NCBI RefSeq assembly: GCF_026212465.1
Contig: NC_080058.1
Coordinates: forward strand, 2,466,001-2,530,000
DNA length: 64,000 nt
From: Amaranthus tricolor
Lineage: Eukaryota > Streptophyta > Magnoliopsida > Caryophyllales > Amaranthaceae
Direction of reading: 5' to 3'
The position numbers and the translations under genes were made by a program. Of this stretch, positions 12,449-25,381 are shown in pieces. Within the stretch, counting starts at the first letter, position 1. Each line of letters opens with the position of its first letter. Under the pieces are notes generated by a model. The model searched no databases. It saw nothing but the letters and a program-made list of their open reading frames with translations, and was not told the origin of the DNA.

Positions 12449-15400
12449 TCAATTACCAAAACTAGGACCATCGAAGGACTGTGTCTTTCTCAGATTCCAA
12501 TGCAAACCTTCGTGGATGCTACGCAAGAAATCACAGGTGGAATCGACTTGACATGCAGTTGGAACAGGCCACGGTGCCATGCTGCATATAAGCGCATCTC
12601 CGGGTGCTAACTGTTTTCGGTCTTTTCCGTCAAATGATACCCATGCAGGACCTCTGCTGTTGAATGGTACTTGCACTCTCAGTGTTACGTGTTCGGGCAA
12701 TATCAACGGTCGAAATGAAAGAGAGTGTGGGCAGATTGGAGTAAATAGAATTCCAGGAACCTGTCAAAAAATCGTAGTAAGGACGGAACTCTGATGAGTA
12801 GATATCTTACGTATGAATCAGTGTATCATGATTCGCCAAGTGATTCGGTTTTTGAATTTGCGATTCCCTCAATATGGTCTAAAAATAGCCCAAAACCGAC
12901 ATAATTTACTTTTTTTGTTCGTGATTCGTGAGGAGATCAGTCACTGAAACTATTAAGAAAGCCGAGTAGACATTAAGTTTAGCTATCAAAACACACCTGT
13001 GGATGAACCATTGATCCTCCAGCAGCCAATGAATAAGCAGTGCTTCCAGAAGTAGTGGATAAGATTAATCCGTCTCCTTGAACACACGTCACGAAAGTGT
13101 TGTCACAATAACATTCCAGATTTGTGAGATACGAGGATATTCCTCGATCAATAGTGACTTCATTCAGAACGAGAATAGGCTCCTCCGTATCATACTCGTG
13201 CTTTGCAGAATCTCGAATTACATGGCATTGTAATCTGTGCCGTAATGTAATACTGATGGGACCTTGCAGCACTGAATCAAGTGATTCCTTGTACTGCTCA
13301 CTGTCTATAGGAATGTTAAAGAACAACTCCGAATATAAAAAGGTAAATTAGATAAAACTAGAAAATTCAGAGGGGGAAACCTGATAAGCGTACATAACAT
13401 ATCATGGGGCCCAACTAAATAACTAATAGTTAAGGCCCCAATATGTTAACTAGATAACTACTTTTTCAACCAAGAAAAAAAATCGGAAAGGATACAAAAT
13501 GGAGTCATGAAGCCGAGAGATCCCATAGAAAATGGAACAACAGGAGGAACAGGTCCTTTGAACATTGAAGCAGCCTACATCAACACGCATGAGTTACTTG
13601 CATATCAAGTAAAGCAAATATGCGGGCTAGGGGAGGTTAACCCATATATAATTCTAACCTAATTAGTCAAAACAAGCAAAGAGGTTCCGAAGACTTAAAG
13701 TGAACGACGTTTCCATTCTATGAAAAACACCCAATAGTATTCTCAAGTTACTCTTTCTCGTATTTTTAACATCCACATCGTTCCGAAAGAAAAGAAAGGA
13801 TAGGAACATTGACACATACCCAAAGTACAGTTCCATCACCACCAAGAGTCACGACCAGATCAACTTTCGTATGTAAGAGTATGACCTCCTCGTCTGTCAA
13901 TTATTGATAAAATTATAAGTTAATCCAGTTTCCTTGAAAAAATTTTGAAGTAGATATAGTAACAACCATGAGTTGCAAGTGTTAAAAGACAAAGAACGTG
14001 AAAGTATCAGAATTTCGAAGCTCAAAACTTACTATCCTTCCATGTCTGAACAAAGTTGAAAGAAGATGACTCATCTAAGAGTTCAGTTCGAACTCGTGGT
14101 TCTACATATACGTTTAGCTTCTTCTGTTCATTCAACCATCTGCAAAAAATAAAGTATATATATAACAAAACTTCAAAGTTGAAACTCTTATAGTTTTCCA
14201 GATTGAACTGTATTAAGCTATGTTACTTGGACTCGGGTACTGATGTATACTGGTACATGTCCAAGTGTTGGATAAGTCCAAATATTCATTTTACGCCTAA
14301 AATGAAGTCTCTAAGTGCCGTACAATGCTCGAGGATCAAGGATCGGACATGAGTACGTGAAGCAAAATGAAGAGTCCGAGTAACACATAAGTCATGTTTG
14401 AACTACTAGCACATAAAAGCGTTGTATACCTGACGAGTTCGCAGCATAAAAGTCGTACAGAAGTTGAATTTGGTTTGGTCAAAACAAGCACAGTCTGGGG
14501 TTCACTCTCCCACTTGAGAAATATCTGAAAGCATGAACAACCAATCATTCAATTGTGATACACGAGAGGGGTTAAATATATTGTAACATAATTCCAAAGC
14601 TCATTTCCGCTGCAGTAACATGCTTAAATTAATCTAGACTCCAGTTTTTAGCAATCGTAATTAAGCATTACTCAAACAAAACGTTATTAGATATCTTTAA
14701 GGAAGATTTTCGTTGTAAGAGATTGCACAGTACAGAAAACAGGCATAGTAAGTGTGAGTTACTTCTAGCGGCAAGCATCGGTATACCTGTTTGCTACTAC
14801 GCTCAGTCATTGATATGTTTCCTCTGTCAAAAGAGACGACATCATGCTTATACTGATTGCCGTTTGTACCTTCGCTATTCCACGATAGTTTGAATGACGC
14901 CTACATAAAAAACATTTACTACAACGTCACCACTATGACAATATAAATGTGAAAAATTGGTCTATAAGACTATAACTCATAAGACTAATGTGTCAGAAAC
15001 AGCATGCTAGATCACATATTAATGACTTTGACTAAGAAACTACCTTTTTCAGCATCCTTTTGTTTATAGACTCAGAATCCGATGATAATTCTCCATTGCG
15101 AAGAACCTCGTGATTGCATATTCCATTTGCCCCACAACAGTGGCCATTTTTCCGATTTTCCGGGTCCGCTGGGGAATACTCTTCTGGTTGGTTAGTTGAC
15201 TTTTCTATTCTCATATTTAGGAGGTCACAACCGTGGTTCCCAACTGATAACGCTGCCATGAAATGAACAACTTATTACCACACTTTTTAAAGAAACCATC
15301 ACAAGGCACTTAAGTCTATAGCCACAAATAAAAGTTTAACCGGATTTGTTCGTCAGCGTATTATAAAACTACTTCTACTCACAATTGTGCCTAATGCTAG

Positions 15401-17565
15401 AAAGATTCCTCATTGCACATGTCTATATATCTCATTGATAAATGCTTCGATATATCTTCAAAAAATATTTCTATATATCTTCTCAATTCAAATAATTATA
15501 ATAATAATCATGGAGCTAGAAACATTCCTCTGTTATCTTATTTTGTATCTAGGACTTAGTCAGAAAAAAGAACTGAGAAAAAGGCTGGTCTTGAAGAACT
15601 GTTCCACCAAGGAAATCACCTCATAAGACAGTGCCGGTTTTGAGCACAAATCGGGTAGCCGACTGCCTAGAGCCCCCAGAAATAAAGGACCTTAAATATT
15701 AAATGGTGCTATTCATGCTCGGTTCTGAGAAACACTTTTTAAGTGATTTTTTTGTAAACTTTTTTATATTTGAATTAGTTTTAGAACATAATGTTACAAA
15801 TACATTTTGTCTTGGAATTATTTTTCTTGAAGTGGAAAAAATTTTATCTTTTGATGTAATGATGGGCCTCCAAAATCTTTGCTCCGCCCCTTCCATAAGG
15901 AGTATAGAATATAAAACCAAGACCGCACAAAGGCAAGAATTAAGCAACAGTTCAAAAAGTAAAAATGATCAAATTAAAACAAGTTTTGTGTGCATGTAAT
16001 GAACCTTTGCGCTCCAGTTGAAGGTTCCTCGATTTCTCAAGCTCAAATTTCCGCTTCCATTCAGCTGCTTCGGCTTGAGCTGAAGCCTTTCCCTCTACAA
16101 CATGCCTTAATGCCTTTGCAACAGCTAAAGAAGCAGATAATTTCATAAGAATATCATCACATGTCAAAATACTAAAAAAGTATATTCTCATAAAAAAGAG
16201 TATCAAATGTCAAAAAATCTTACTTCGCATAGCTTCAGAAAACTCAACAAGATTCTCATCTATCCCTTGAAGAGGTTGCTGAAGGACCTCCTGTACTTCC
16301 TTTTCGGAACAGGACAGGGAAAGTGAATCTGAAGTTCCATTTTCATACGGTGGAGAAGAAACACTTCCAAATTCCTACAAGCAGAAAGCCATGAATGGTA
16401 AGTACACGGTCAAGTGAGACTCGAATAGGAGTAACTTTACTAGCCACTACCCTTAACAACAACAATGCCAAAGACTTAATGCCGAAAGATTGAGGTCAAC
16501 TACATGAACTTTTACATCAGTTCGAGTGGTTATCCACATGAACGTGAACATGGGATATGACTAGGTTTTACTAAGTTGATTCTCATATACTCACCGCTCG
16601 CCCTCCTCCTTTATTTGTGCTTGGGATTGGCCACTACCCTTCAAACATAATCAAAATACACTTCCAATCCAACCTCCTTTGCGATCAAGGAAAAAGATTC
16701 AACAAAAGAAGGCGGTAATTGAAACTCCAAGAACATGAGCATTCTTCTTTTTTCTTCTCTATACTCCCTCCCATACAAAAAGATGGAAACACAATACAAT
16801 CATGGAAAATAAGGAAATACACACTTATTACTCCTATAAGATACAACCCCTTTTCTTTGTACACCTAATGCAAATTAGAAAATTTATGTCTCATAAATCT
16901 TCTTCCATCTATTTGGGAGAGCGAAAGCTCATACATAATCCATTTCCAACAATCAATTTTCTTTATAGGGAGAATTGACACAACATTCAAGCTAAGCACT
17001 CAATTACAATAGCTAAAGAAATCAACATTTCAACATAAACCAATTAGTGTTACCCAATTTTCTAATCCCTCTAAAATTTGCAAATAAAACAAGAAAAATT
17101 AGTACATTTGGAGCCATGTTGTAATTCATACAATGAAATGAGTAACATTGTTCAACCCAAAAATAATTTTAACCATCCAAAAACACCCATTTCTAACACA
17201 AAACTTGATTCCTTTAAATTCAATCACAACTTTGCCAATATAGCAAACTAAGAATAAAGCATTCTTAAACATATAACATTCAAACTTTTACCTTAATTCA
17301 CAATTCTAGCAAGTAAGTTAATACTTTCCAATTCAATCACAATTTTCCAAATCAAGCAAAGTGAAATATAAAACACCCTTATAACTTAAAAGAAACTAAC
17401 TTCAACTTAATTCACAATTCTTACAAAAAACCAACCCAAATTGAAGTGCAATAACAGCAAAATTAAACAAAAAACCCTAACCCCCAATTAACATTTATGA
17501 AAACAGATTCCAACTTTGCCACAAATGAACAAAGACACAATTGAATTCACCTGACGAGGAGACAT
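12449..17565 (-). CDS. NADK1: NAD kinase, plant NADK1 type
   Basis: Transfers phosphate from ATP to NAD to make NADP in the cytosol. Eleven coding exons in transcript order: 17565-17551, 16374-16224, 16124-16005, 15252-15044, 14900-14787, 14524-14430, 14139-14033, 13893-13820, 13574-13496, 13304-12997, 12760-12449. All phases close to give 527 aa, like Arabidopsis NADK1. Visible signatures: GGDGT at about residues 288-292, the nucleotide-binding LNEVTIDRG with N369/E370, GDG followed by [15 protein letters not shown] near 398-416, and the conserved end WNLRKTQS. The N-terminal 240 residues are a divergent plant extension with a charged helix ([20 protein letters not shown]). No plastid-like leader or calmodulin-binding insert is seen, unlike NADK2. 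The first coding exon is only 15 bases (MSPRQ), the least certain part. Confidence 0.93.
12820..12955. mobile_element. Foldback MITE family A, copy in NADK1 intron 10
   Basis: Between the last two NADK1 exons. It contains TTTTGAATTTGCGATTCC, then GTCTAAAAATAGCCCAAAA, then TTCGTGATTCGTGAGG, an imperfect inverted repeat around an AT-rich centre. The same ordered words occur at 32235-32352 and 48472-48600, both also intronic. Ends are approximate. Confidence 0.55.
15628..15900. repeat. Possible hAT-like non-autonomous element in NADK1 intron 3
   Basis: The segment begins CAGTGCCGGTTTTGAGC at about 15630, a start resembling CAGTG-type hAT terminal repeats. It ends near GGGCCTCCAAAATCTTTGCTC. It lacks a clear transposase domain. 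I could not confirm the second terminus or an 8-base target duplication. Confidence 0.25.
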
Positions 17566-18487
17566 GATAATGGATCAAATGAATAGAAACCCAGAAATCC
17601 AATTCCAAGAAAAATGGAAGAAAGAGAAATATGAGAGAAATTGGGATTTTGGGTTTTTCTTTCTCTCAACTACCCTTTTTGAGTTTCAATGATCATCAGA
17701 CAGCAAGAAATAAGGGGAGTAAGTAGCTTCAAGTCTTCAACGTTTGTGGGTTTGTTTATTATGACAGGGAGAGTGACGACTCTAGAAAAAGATTGTGGGA
17801 CCTACTTAATGTGGGGAGACTTCTCTAAGAATTTAGATTTGATCAATTGTAGAAAATAATATTGTAGATGTGAATGAGATTAGTTTCTACGAAACACGTT
17901 GGCTCATGGCCCGCACGAGCATGGCTCGTTTGAGGCATGACCCAGCTCGAGTGCTCGACTTGATTCACACTGCGTAGTTTGTCAGCCTTTGCAGTGTGTT
18001 ATGGGCGTACCATGTTTATCGTTTATTGAAATTGAAATATAACACATACTCTATAGGTGCAGTTTGTCAAATCCGTTATTTTATAATTTGTTTATAAGTT
18101 TTAATAATATAAAAATCAAAAAAAAATTATATTGTGAAATCACACGAATTGTTTGTTCTTATCCTGTTATGGGTGATGGGGCATTGATTAACGATAGTTA
18201 GCATTGTCAGTGCTTTATATTACTTTCTCTTATTCATTATTATTATCTTATTTACTTTTTGTACTTTATTCATTGCAATATTTCAACCCTAAATATATTT
18301 ATATATGTATAATTAAAAAAAATAATAACTAAATGTTAATAAAATTTACATTGTGACTAATCAAATAATATCTCATAGATATGTGCACGTTTTCATGAGC
18401 CATTGTTTGAAAATAGTAAGCAGTAGCACAACACAATATTGTTTGCAATCCATTAAGTTCATTGTCATTTATCAATCTAATATCTCG

Positions 18488-18640
18488 TCTGTAAACAGGG
18501 TTTGAATAAGGAAAAATGACAAAGATTTTATACATGTCCTCCCTTCAAAGAGAGGACTAGAGAAATGCAATCAATTTTACCCAAAAAGCAAAAAGCCCTG
18601 TATAAAGAGGAGTTGGAGTACATGATTGCCTCAAGAGTAA
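18488..18640 (+). repeat. Dispersed repeat family B, copy 1
   Basis: The order of words is AAACAGGGTTTGAATAAGG, GTCCTCCCTTCAAAGAGAGG, ACTAGAGAAATGCAATC, TTTTACC, then AGCCCTGTA. The same order appears at 39590-39705 and in part at 46617-46735 and 48018-48092, all on this strand. The size and lack of terminal inverted repeats fit a SINE or SINE-like unit, but Pol III boxes were not confirmed. Confidence 0.55.
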
Positions 18641-20553
18641 CATTACCTGCAAAAAAAATCATAAGTAGGAAACCAATTCTAAAATAAACAATAAATACGA
18701 TGGGTAAGAAGAAAAAAGAACTAGTAAGCAGCAGTTAGACATAAAGGCAAGAAAGACAATTAATAAAACTACTAATAATCTGGAATAAGAATCTGCTGTC
18801 TCCACTTATTTCTATCTCCAGTCAAATTCTCAAAAAAATACAACTCATTCAAGTTATCCTTAATTTGTAATCCACTAAAATATGACCTACTAAGTAAATG
18901 ACTTGCTCCGATTCGACTCATAGGGGCACATCCGCACATGCCACTATCCAAATTCCATGTCTAATGCCAAAAACATGGAAAAATCAAAAAAGTTTGGCAG
19001 GAATCAATTATAAGGATAAATTATGTTGTGGTTAGTTGAGCAACGAGTAGTTGGTATAATTACCGAGATCTGACGCTTTAGAATGTGCGACGGTCGTACT
19101 CGTTAGTTACAATGTCTTGACGTTTAGATTTTGGGATCCTACTTCCAACTTCCAAGAACCTTGTACTACAAAGTCGAATCTTTGACAAACCAATTTGTAC
19201 TACTACTTTTTCATTTTATTTTTGTCCCTTTCTCTTTTTTTTTTTAAGTCAAAATTTTTAAAGATTATTTTATAAGAATAGATATTGAATGAAATCTCCG
19301 ACCTCTACAGTACACGTGTATAAAAATTGATGACCGATTCAAGATTTTAAGATTTTGTTTAAATCAATTGAAATTCAATAGTCAATACAAATAAAGTCAA
19401 ATTTTAGTTGATTGAGACTTAATTTATATTGATCTAATTTGAATTTGAATAGGCTCCAACTCCATGTAAAATTTAAATTTGATAAGGCTTGATATTAATT
19501 TGACCTTGATATTGATTTGACATAGATCAAAACTTGAGGTAAATAGATCTCTACTTTAATTGTTAGACCTCTCACTTTAGTAGTTAAAATAGTTATTTTA
19601 GATTTAAAGTAAATATAACCACAAAAATGGCTAATTTTTACATTTAAAATGACTCTTTTAAACAATTAAAGTGAGTGTTTTGGCATCCAAGTGTCACATT
19701 AAGATTTCAAAAAAGTGTGTTAAATACTAAACAGCTTAAATTGAGTATATTTTTTAGTATGAAACTGAATATTTTATTAATTTAGGTGAATTACTTAACC
19801 AATTTAAATAATATTGTACTAAATAATTTGTGTTTGCACAATTACATCTAACCTAATCTAAATCAAACCTTAAGATGAGCTAACGCATAATTTTGTTAAA
19901 AAAAATTAAAAAATAAAAAAAATAAAAAAATTTACTTACTTCTATTTTAAATTTTCACTCTATCTTTATCAGTTTACTATATGTCAAATTAAACTAATAA
20001 AGCAATAATGTCGATACACATATACAATCCAAGATAACATATAAGATCTTTTTAGTTTATTAGGTATGCTGAAAAAAAAATAACAATGTGTGAATCAAAT
20101 TCAAAACCTTATACGAAAAAGTAATATTTAAAAACCAATTTTAAGTTAACTATAAAACATAAAATTAGGAGATGGTTGGGTGCTAGTATGGATAATGGAT
20201 TTCATATCAATATCATCCAGCTCATTTTCGTTACACTTTATTTGTATTTTTATTTTTATTTTTATTTTTTTTTTGCATTTATGATGATTTTTAGAAATGT
20301 ATGAAAACGATTTTTATTTATTTAATTACTTTTGCTTAACTGAAATTTTATAAGATGTATGAAAACGATTGAATGGATATGTACGCGTATGAAGACCAAT
20401 CAAAGGCTTTGGAGATAATTGCAAATTTGCAAAGCAATACAAGTAAAAGGGAGTAGACTACTAATTAATACTCCTTAATATAAATAAATCCTAAAATCTA
20501 ATCTTTTGAAACTCAAAACATAAATATTAATGTCACTATTACAACCTGTTAGG

Positions 20554-20598
20554 ATTATTATTATTATTATTGTTATTATTATTATTACTATTATTATT
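20554..20598. repeat. ATT trinucleotide microsatellite
   Basis: About 15 ATT units with single-base interruptions (one GTT and one ACT). Confidence 0.9.
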
Positions 20599-23500
20599 TA
20601 TAATTTTTTAATGAACATTATCAAGGTTACATACTTTTCCAAATAGAGCGTAGATGGAGAGGAGAGGTCAATGAGAATCGAATTCATCTAGTTTCATAGG
20701 AAAATCAATACTTACTCTAACTGACACAACACCTAAGACTCAAAAGTAACATACTTTTATTTTCTATCTACTTACATAGCCTGATATTGGCACAACTTGC
20801 ACCAAGATTGGGTCATTCACCCTCCTAATCTTACACACAATCAGCCTTATCAATTGGGTAAGGTTGAATGACTCAAACACACACACTGAACACTCAATTC
20901 TATCCAAGAAACCAATTCTTGGTTCTCAGGCTAGCCTGTTGTCTCCTTGATTGGCTTCACTCACCAATAAGATGGACTCCACACACCTTTCTTTTGAGTT
21001 TCACTCAATGAAATTGAAAGGTTGCACTCTAAATTGTTCCACAATTTAGAAAAAATCAGAAAGTGTTCTACACCCTCTTATAATGGCTGATTGATCAAAC
21101 TCACATACAATCAAGGAAATATGGGAAGAGGATTTTCAACACTTGCAAAGAAAAATGAGTAATGAACTTTAAGAATCAAATTTGAACCGTTTTACACAAT
21201 GATTAGAGACCTATATATAGGTTTCTAATGATCTTACGGCTATTTTTTACAACCCATGTGACAAATAACACTTTATTAAAACAAGACAAAAAACATCCTA
21301 AGTCACAGGCATGCTGTCAGTATTGATCAACTGACTGGGCCACCTTGTGCTTGGATTTCAGCGAGCTGTATGCACCATTAGTAGGGTTCTAGGCCCTAGG
21401 TGGCTAGGTCAATGTGTTGAGATGACATTTCCAGGGTTGTTCAGGTCCTTGCTTATTTGGCTAGAGCTCAGGCAGTGCTGCAAGGTGGGTTGGTTCTTGT
21501 TCTTGAAGCTTGTAAGGTGAGTCATTAATGTATTGTTGAGGATATTAATAATAAGATATTTTATATGAGGGGGAGGTATCCTTAGAAACCTCATATATTG
21601 TGTGTTGTTGCTTGCTCTGTTTTATTTAAGATTTATTGTTATAATTATTTGTATTTGTCATTGTTGTAGGTGAACATTATTAGATAATTGAAAATAATAA
21701 CTATATTGAAAGATGGATTGAAAATGCATATGTAATATAATATCAATTAATATTATTAGACTAAACTAAACTAAATTAAAATAGACTCACATTCAAAAAA
21801 TTGAATTTAATTAATTCAATATATATCAATATTTCACTAAACTATAAATTGAGTTTTCAGTAGAAGCATAATTAACAAATTTTGTGGTCGCTCGCCTTTT
21901 AGATCTCTTCGAGCGTCATAACAAATTGCTCTAAGAATGGAATGTATGGTGTGTCTCATCATATACTATCAATACTTCCAACTAAGTTATCTTTTATAAC
22001 AAAAGACAATTCTAAATTGTATTAAATAGTCCAAATAAATTAATTAAAACATCAACTTTCAATTTTCATATTTAAAATACGCATTTGTAGTTTTTTAATG
22101 TTTAATATGTCAATTTATATGTTAAAATTGATATTTTAAATATTAAAATACTCACCTTTAATTATTTAAAAAAGTCACTTTACACTCCTTTACCGTAAAA
22201 TAATATTATATTGCATATAAATTTTGACTTAAGGTCTTGACATAATAGAAAAACAAGCTATGTGAGGAAGCATAATAAGTCATAAATAAATTGTCACATT
22301 CTATTTATTTTTCAAACAAAGATAAAGCACCTTCTTACAAATTCAACTCTAAAGTTAGCAACTTTGTGTAATCCCCAACAAAGAAAAAAACAATTATTGA
22401 CCAAAGACTTGTAAGTTTTCCCATATAAAATGAGGAACTCCACATTTGACCATGAAGAATTGACAACTTCAATTCGTCAACACCATTCTTTTTTGACTAT
22501 ATATCATAGGAAATAGGAAAAATATGCCCTTGGAGAAAAACGTCAATATTGTTATTAGATATTTTATATGTTTTCAACCAAAATATTTCAACTTAGTTAA
22601 ATATTATATTTGAATAAAATTTATATTTCGTAATTAAATTTGGTTAGACTGGATATTATTATTTTAAAGTGATTAGAATTTAGAATAAAATTGCACGAAG
22701 AAATTTAATAAAAAATTTATATAGTCAATCGTATATTATTTTGTTTTGGGTTACTTAATCAATTGATATTGTTAGGATATAAACTTTATCATTGTATTGT
22801 TGGTCAATTGAATTTCATCAAAAGCTTAGCACTTTTCAAAAACATTTATATATAATAAAATTTGTCAAGATGTACAAATTAAAATAACTAAGTCATATAC
22901 AGTGTAGGAAATGGGAATAGCCCATAAGTTAATTATAACAAGTGACAATATTTTTCCAAATAAAGAGACTATAATTTTTTCATTATTGAAATTATTGACT
23001 TATGTTTATAGTGAGGCAAATTTAAATCATGAGTTTATTACAATTTACAATTGAGGCGTGAAAATAGAATTATATGAATTGATTTTATATTTGAAGATTT
23101 TTCTTCTACTTTTATAATAAAGATTTAATTTTTATCAACTGTAAGATTAATTTTCTATTTTTTTCTAATATGTAAGGATTCTCCTCATCCAAAAAAATTG
23201 TAGAAAGGAGGAGAATTGAAGGCATGAAAAAACAGCAAAATTAGACTTTGGAGAACACAATCCCATAGAGACATTTCCCTCAGTTCAACTGCAGAATCTA
23301 ATACTCTCCTATTCCAAATAAATTAGAAGGATTTTTTATTTTTAGTCCGTGTTGTAGAATTTGTTTTATTTATTTTTATCATGATTTATATAATTTTTTT
23401 AATTTACGTTCACATATCTAACCTACTTTTTTATTTCACCCGCACATTTTCACCAATTTTCTATAAAATATAAATATACTTTAATCAGTTTTACTCATTT

Positions 23501-23990
23501 TTCTTAATTTTCACCCAAGTTATTAAAGTTATTTATTTAGAATTGAGGGAGTTTCGATCTTTAATTAGCCGTTGACTAAAAAGCTAATACATTTATTAAT
23601 GTACGCTAATAAACTGGACTCAAACTGGACCCAAAACAATAGCTAAAAATTATAATTAAATGTAGAAGTAAACCTAAAAGAGATAACATTAGAATTAAAA
23701 TTATTTCAATGGTTCATATTTCACAATAACAAGAGGACATGGTCTTAAGAAGATGGGAAAAAAGATAACTTGAAAGGGGGTTTACTTCTAAACATAATTG
23801 TTAGTAGTTGGAGTTAATCCTTAAGCTAATAAAGTACTTGTGTTTACTCTCTTTTCTTTCTCGTTAAGTTTATACATTAATATTACTTTTCTTTTTTTCT
23901 CCGTTCGTAAGACAATTCACATGTAAATAATAATAATTACTTCAATATGCATATAATAATTACTTCAATATGTATTGAATGTATGCGTAA

Positions 23991-24013
23991 CTCTGCCTCT
24001 GCCTCTGCCTCTG
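23991..24013. repeat. CTCTGC hexamer repeat
   Basis: Nearly four copies of CTCTGC in AT-rich spacer. Just upstream, about 23925-23971, the unit AATAATTACTTCAATATG is also tandemly duplicated. Confidence 0.8.
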
Positions 24014-24872
24014 AATGCTCTTGCAAGTTTGAGTTGAGGAGTGGCAGTAAGCGACAACCATTGAAAAACGTGGATACATCTTGTACTACAAACCGAATCA
24101 AACTCAAGCATCTTCTAATCTCCATTATTGTTAAGCGACAATTTCTCACAATTATTTGCTTTTGTTTATGTAGCCGACTCCATATTATTGAAATTAAGGT
24201 TTTAAACGTCTTACATACCATTTAATTTCAAAAGAAACAACTTTTCGATACACTTAAGGATAAAATCTCTATGGACTGAGTTATAAGGCTACCCGTAATT
24301 GATGAAATTACAAGGATAATCCTACTAGTACTACTAGATGGATTAGGATCTAGAAGCAACAATAATTTTCAAAGTATAAAATCTATATAAACAAAGTATT
24401 TAAAGGCCTCCTGAAAAATGATTTGGGTTTGAGGGCATACTCCAAACCAGCTAACAAGGAGTAAATAACATACATTCACACAAGCAAGAGTATAATAGGC
24501 ATTTGTCATCTTCTTTCGCAAATAGGCATTGGCCTATCTTGTTTAGCTAATGTTAGAGGCTTAGAAGTACCAATAATAACAATAATGTCAAAGTCTTAAT
24601 TTTAAAAGATTAGGATCGGGTATATGAACTATTGAATCAGTTTTGATTGTCATCAACATAAATTTTCATGTCAATTTCTATCATCTCTCAACTTGTAAAT
24701 TTATCTCGCTCTAGCTAATTATTGAGGAAAATTCTCACCACCGCACATCACTCATTTAGATGAACCGAATATAGTAGGGCAATTCATTTTCATTTTAGTT
24801 TGCTTATCTTACCCGTCGAAAGTGTAAATTATCTTTGTTAGTTTTAATTATAATTGAATAAATCAACTGTTT

Positions 24873-25031
24873 AAGAAGATGTTTGGTAAAATTATGTATT
24901 GACTGTTTAGTAGAGAAAAACAAAATCCACAAAATAAAAGTCAATCAGACAACAAAATATTATTTTACTTGTTGATCAACTAACAAGTCTAAAACCAGCA
25001 AAGAACCAATACATAATTACCAAACATTCTT
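24873..25031. mobile_element. Small Tourist-like MITE upstream of TRAUCO
   Basis: The left end contains ATGTTTGGTAAAATTATGTATTG and the right end, reversed, AATGTTTGGTAATTATGTATTG: a 20-plus base inverted repeat around a 110-base centre. No coding. It lies about 350 bases before the TRAUCO start codon, within its likely promoter. The target duplication was not resolved. Confidence 0.6.
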
Positions 25032-25381
25032 CAAATTTTATATATATTAAATTTAATTTAATATAAATAAAGTTTTTAATGAAATAATCTGAATTTGGTG
25101 AGTGAACTTTCCTAAATCCTTTTAGCATAAACAAAGAAAATAATCTGAATTAAACATGAAAGTTGTTCCAACACCAAGTTTTTAGTCTTCCTAAGCTTTC
25201 CCACCGAGGCACCAGCTCTATCTCTTCATATTTCTATTTCTTTGTTTGTTTTCCCCCAAAATCACAGTTCAATAAACCCTAAATTTAATGCTTCTTAAAG
25301 TTTTCCTTGCAAAATTGTACAAAACCCTAATTTTTTCCGGATCTTTCTCTCCGTTTATTTAGTACCTTTCCCTTTTCTGTT

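Larger units (their letters stand above)
17566..25381. other. AT-rich spacer between NADK1 and TRAUCO promoters
   Basis: The flanking genes diverge here, so both promoters and 5' leaders lie at its ends (about 17566-17750 and 25170-25381). No gene is supported. It holds a dispersed repeat at 18488-18640, a GCACGAGCATGGCTCG-containing relic at 17905-17960, an ATT microsatellite at 20554-20598, a CTCTGC repeat at 23991-24013 and a small MITE at 24873-25031. The stretch at about 20750-21600 is less AT-rich than its surroundings and carries CCTATATATAGG; it may be an old LTR or other insertion, but no ends were found. Confidence 0.5.

Noticed and set aside
15703..15999. 98-codon frame within NADK1 intron 3
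   Set aside because: Lies in repeat-like sequence; no transposase motif or other domain could be recognised.
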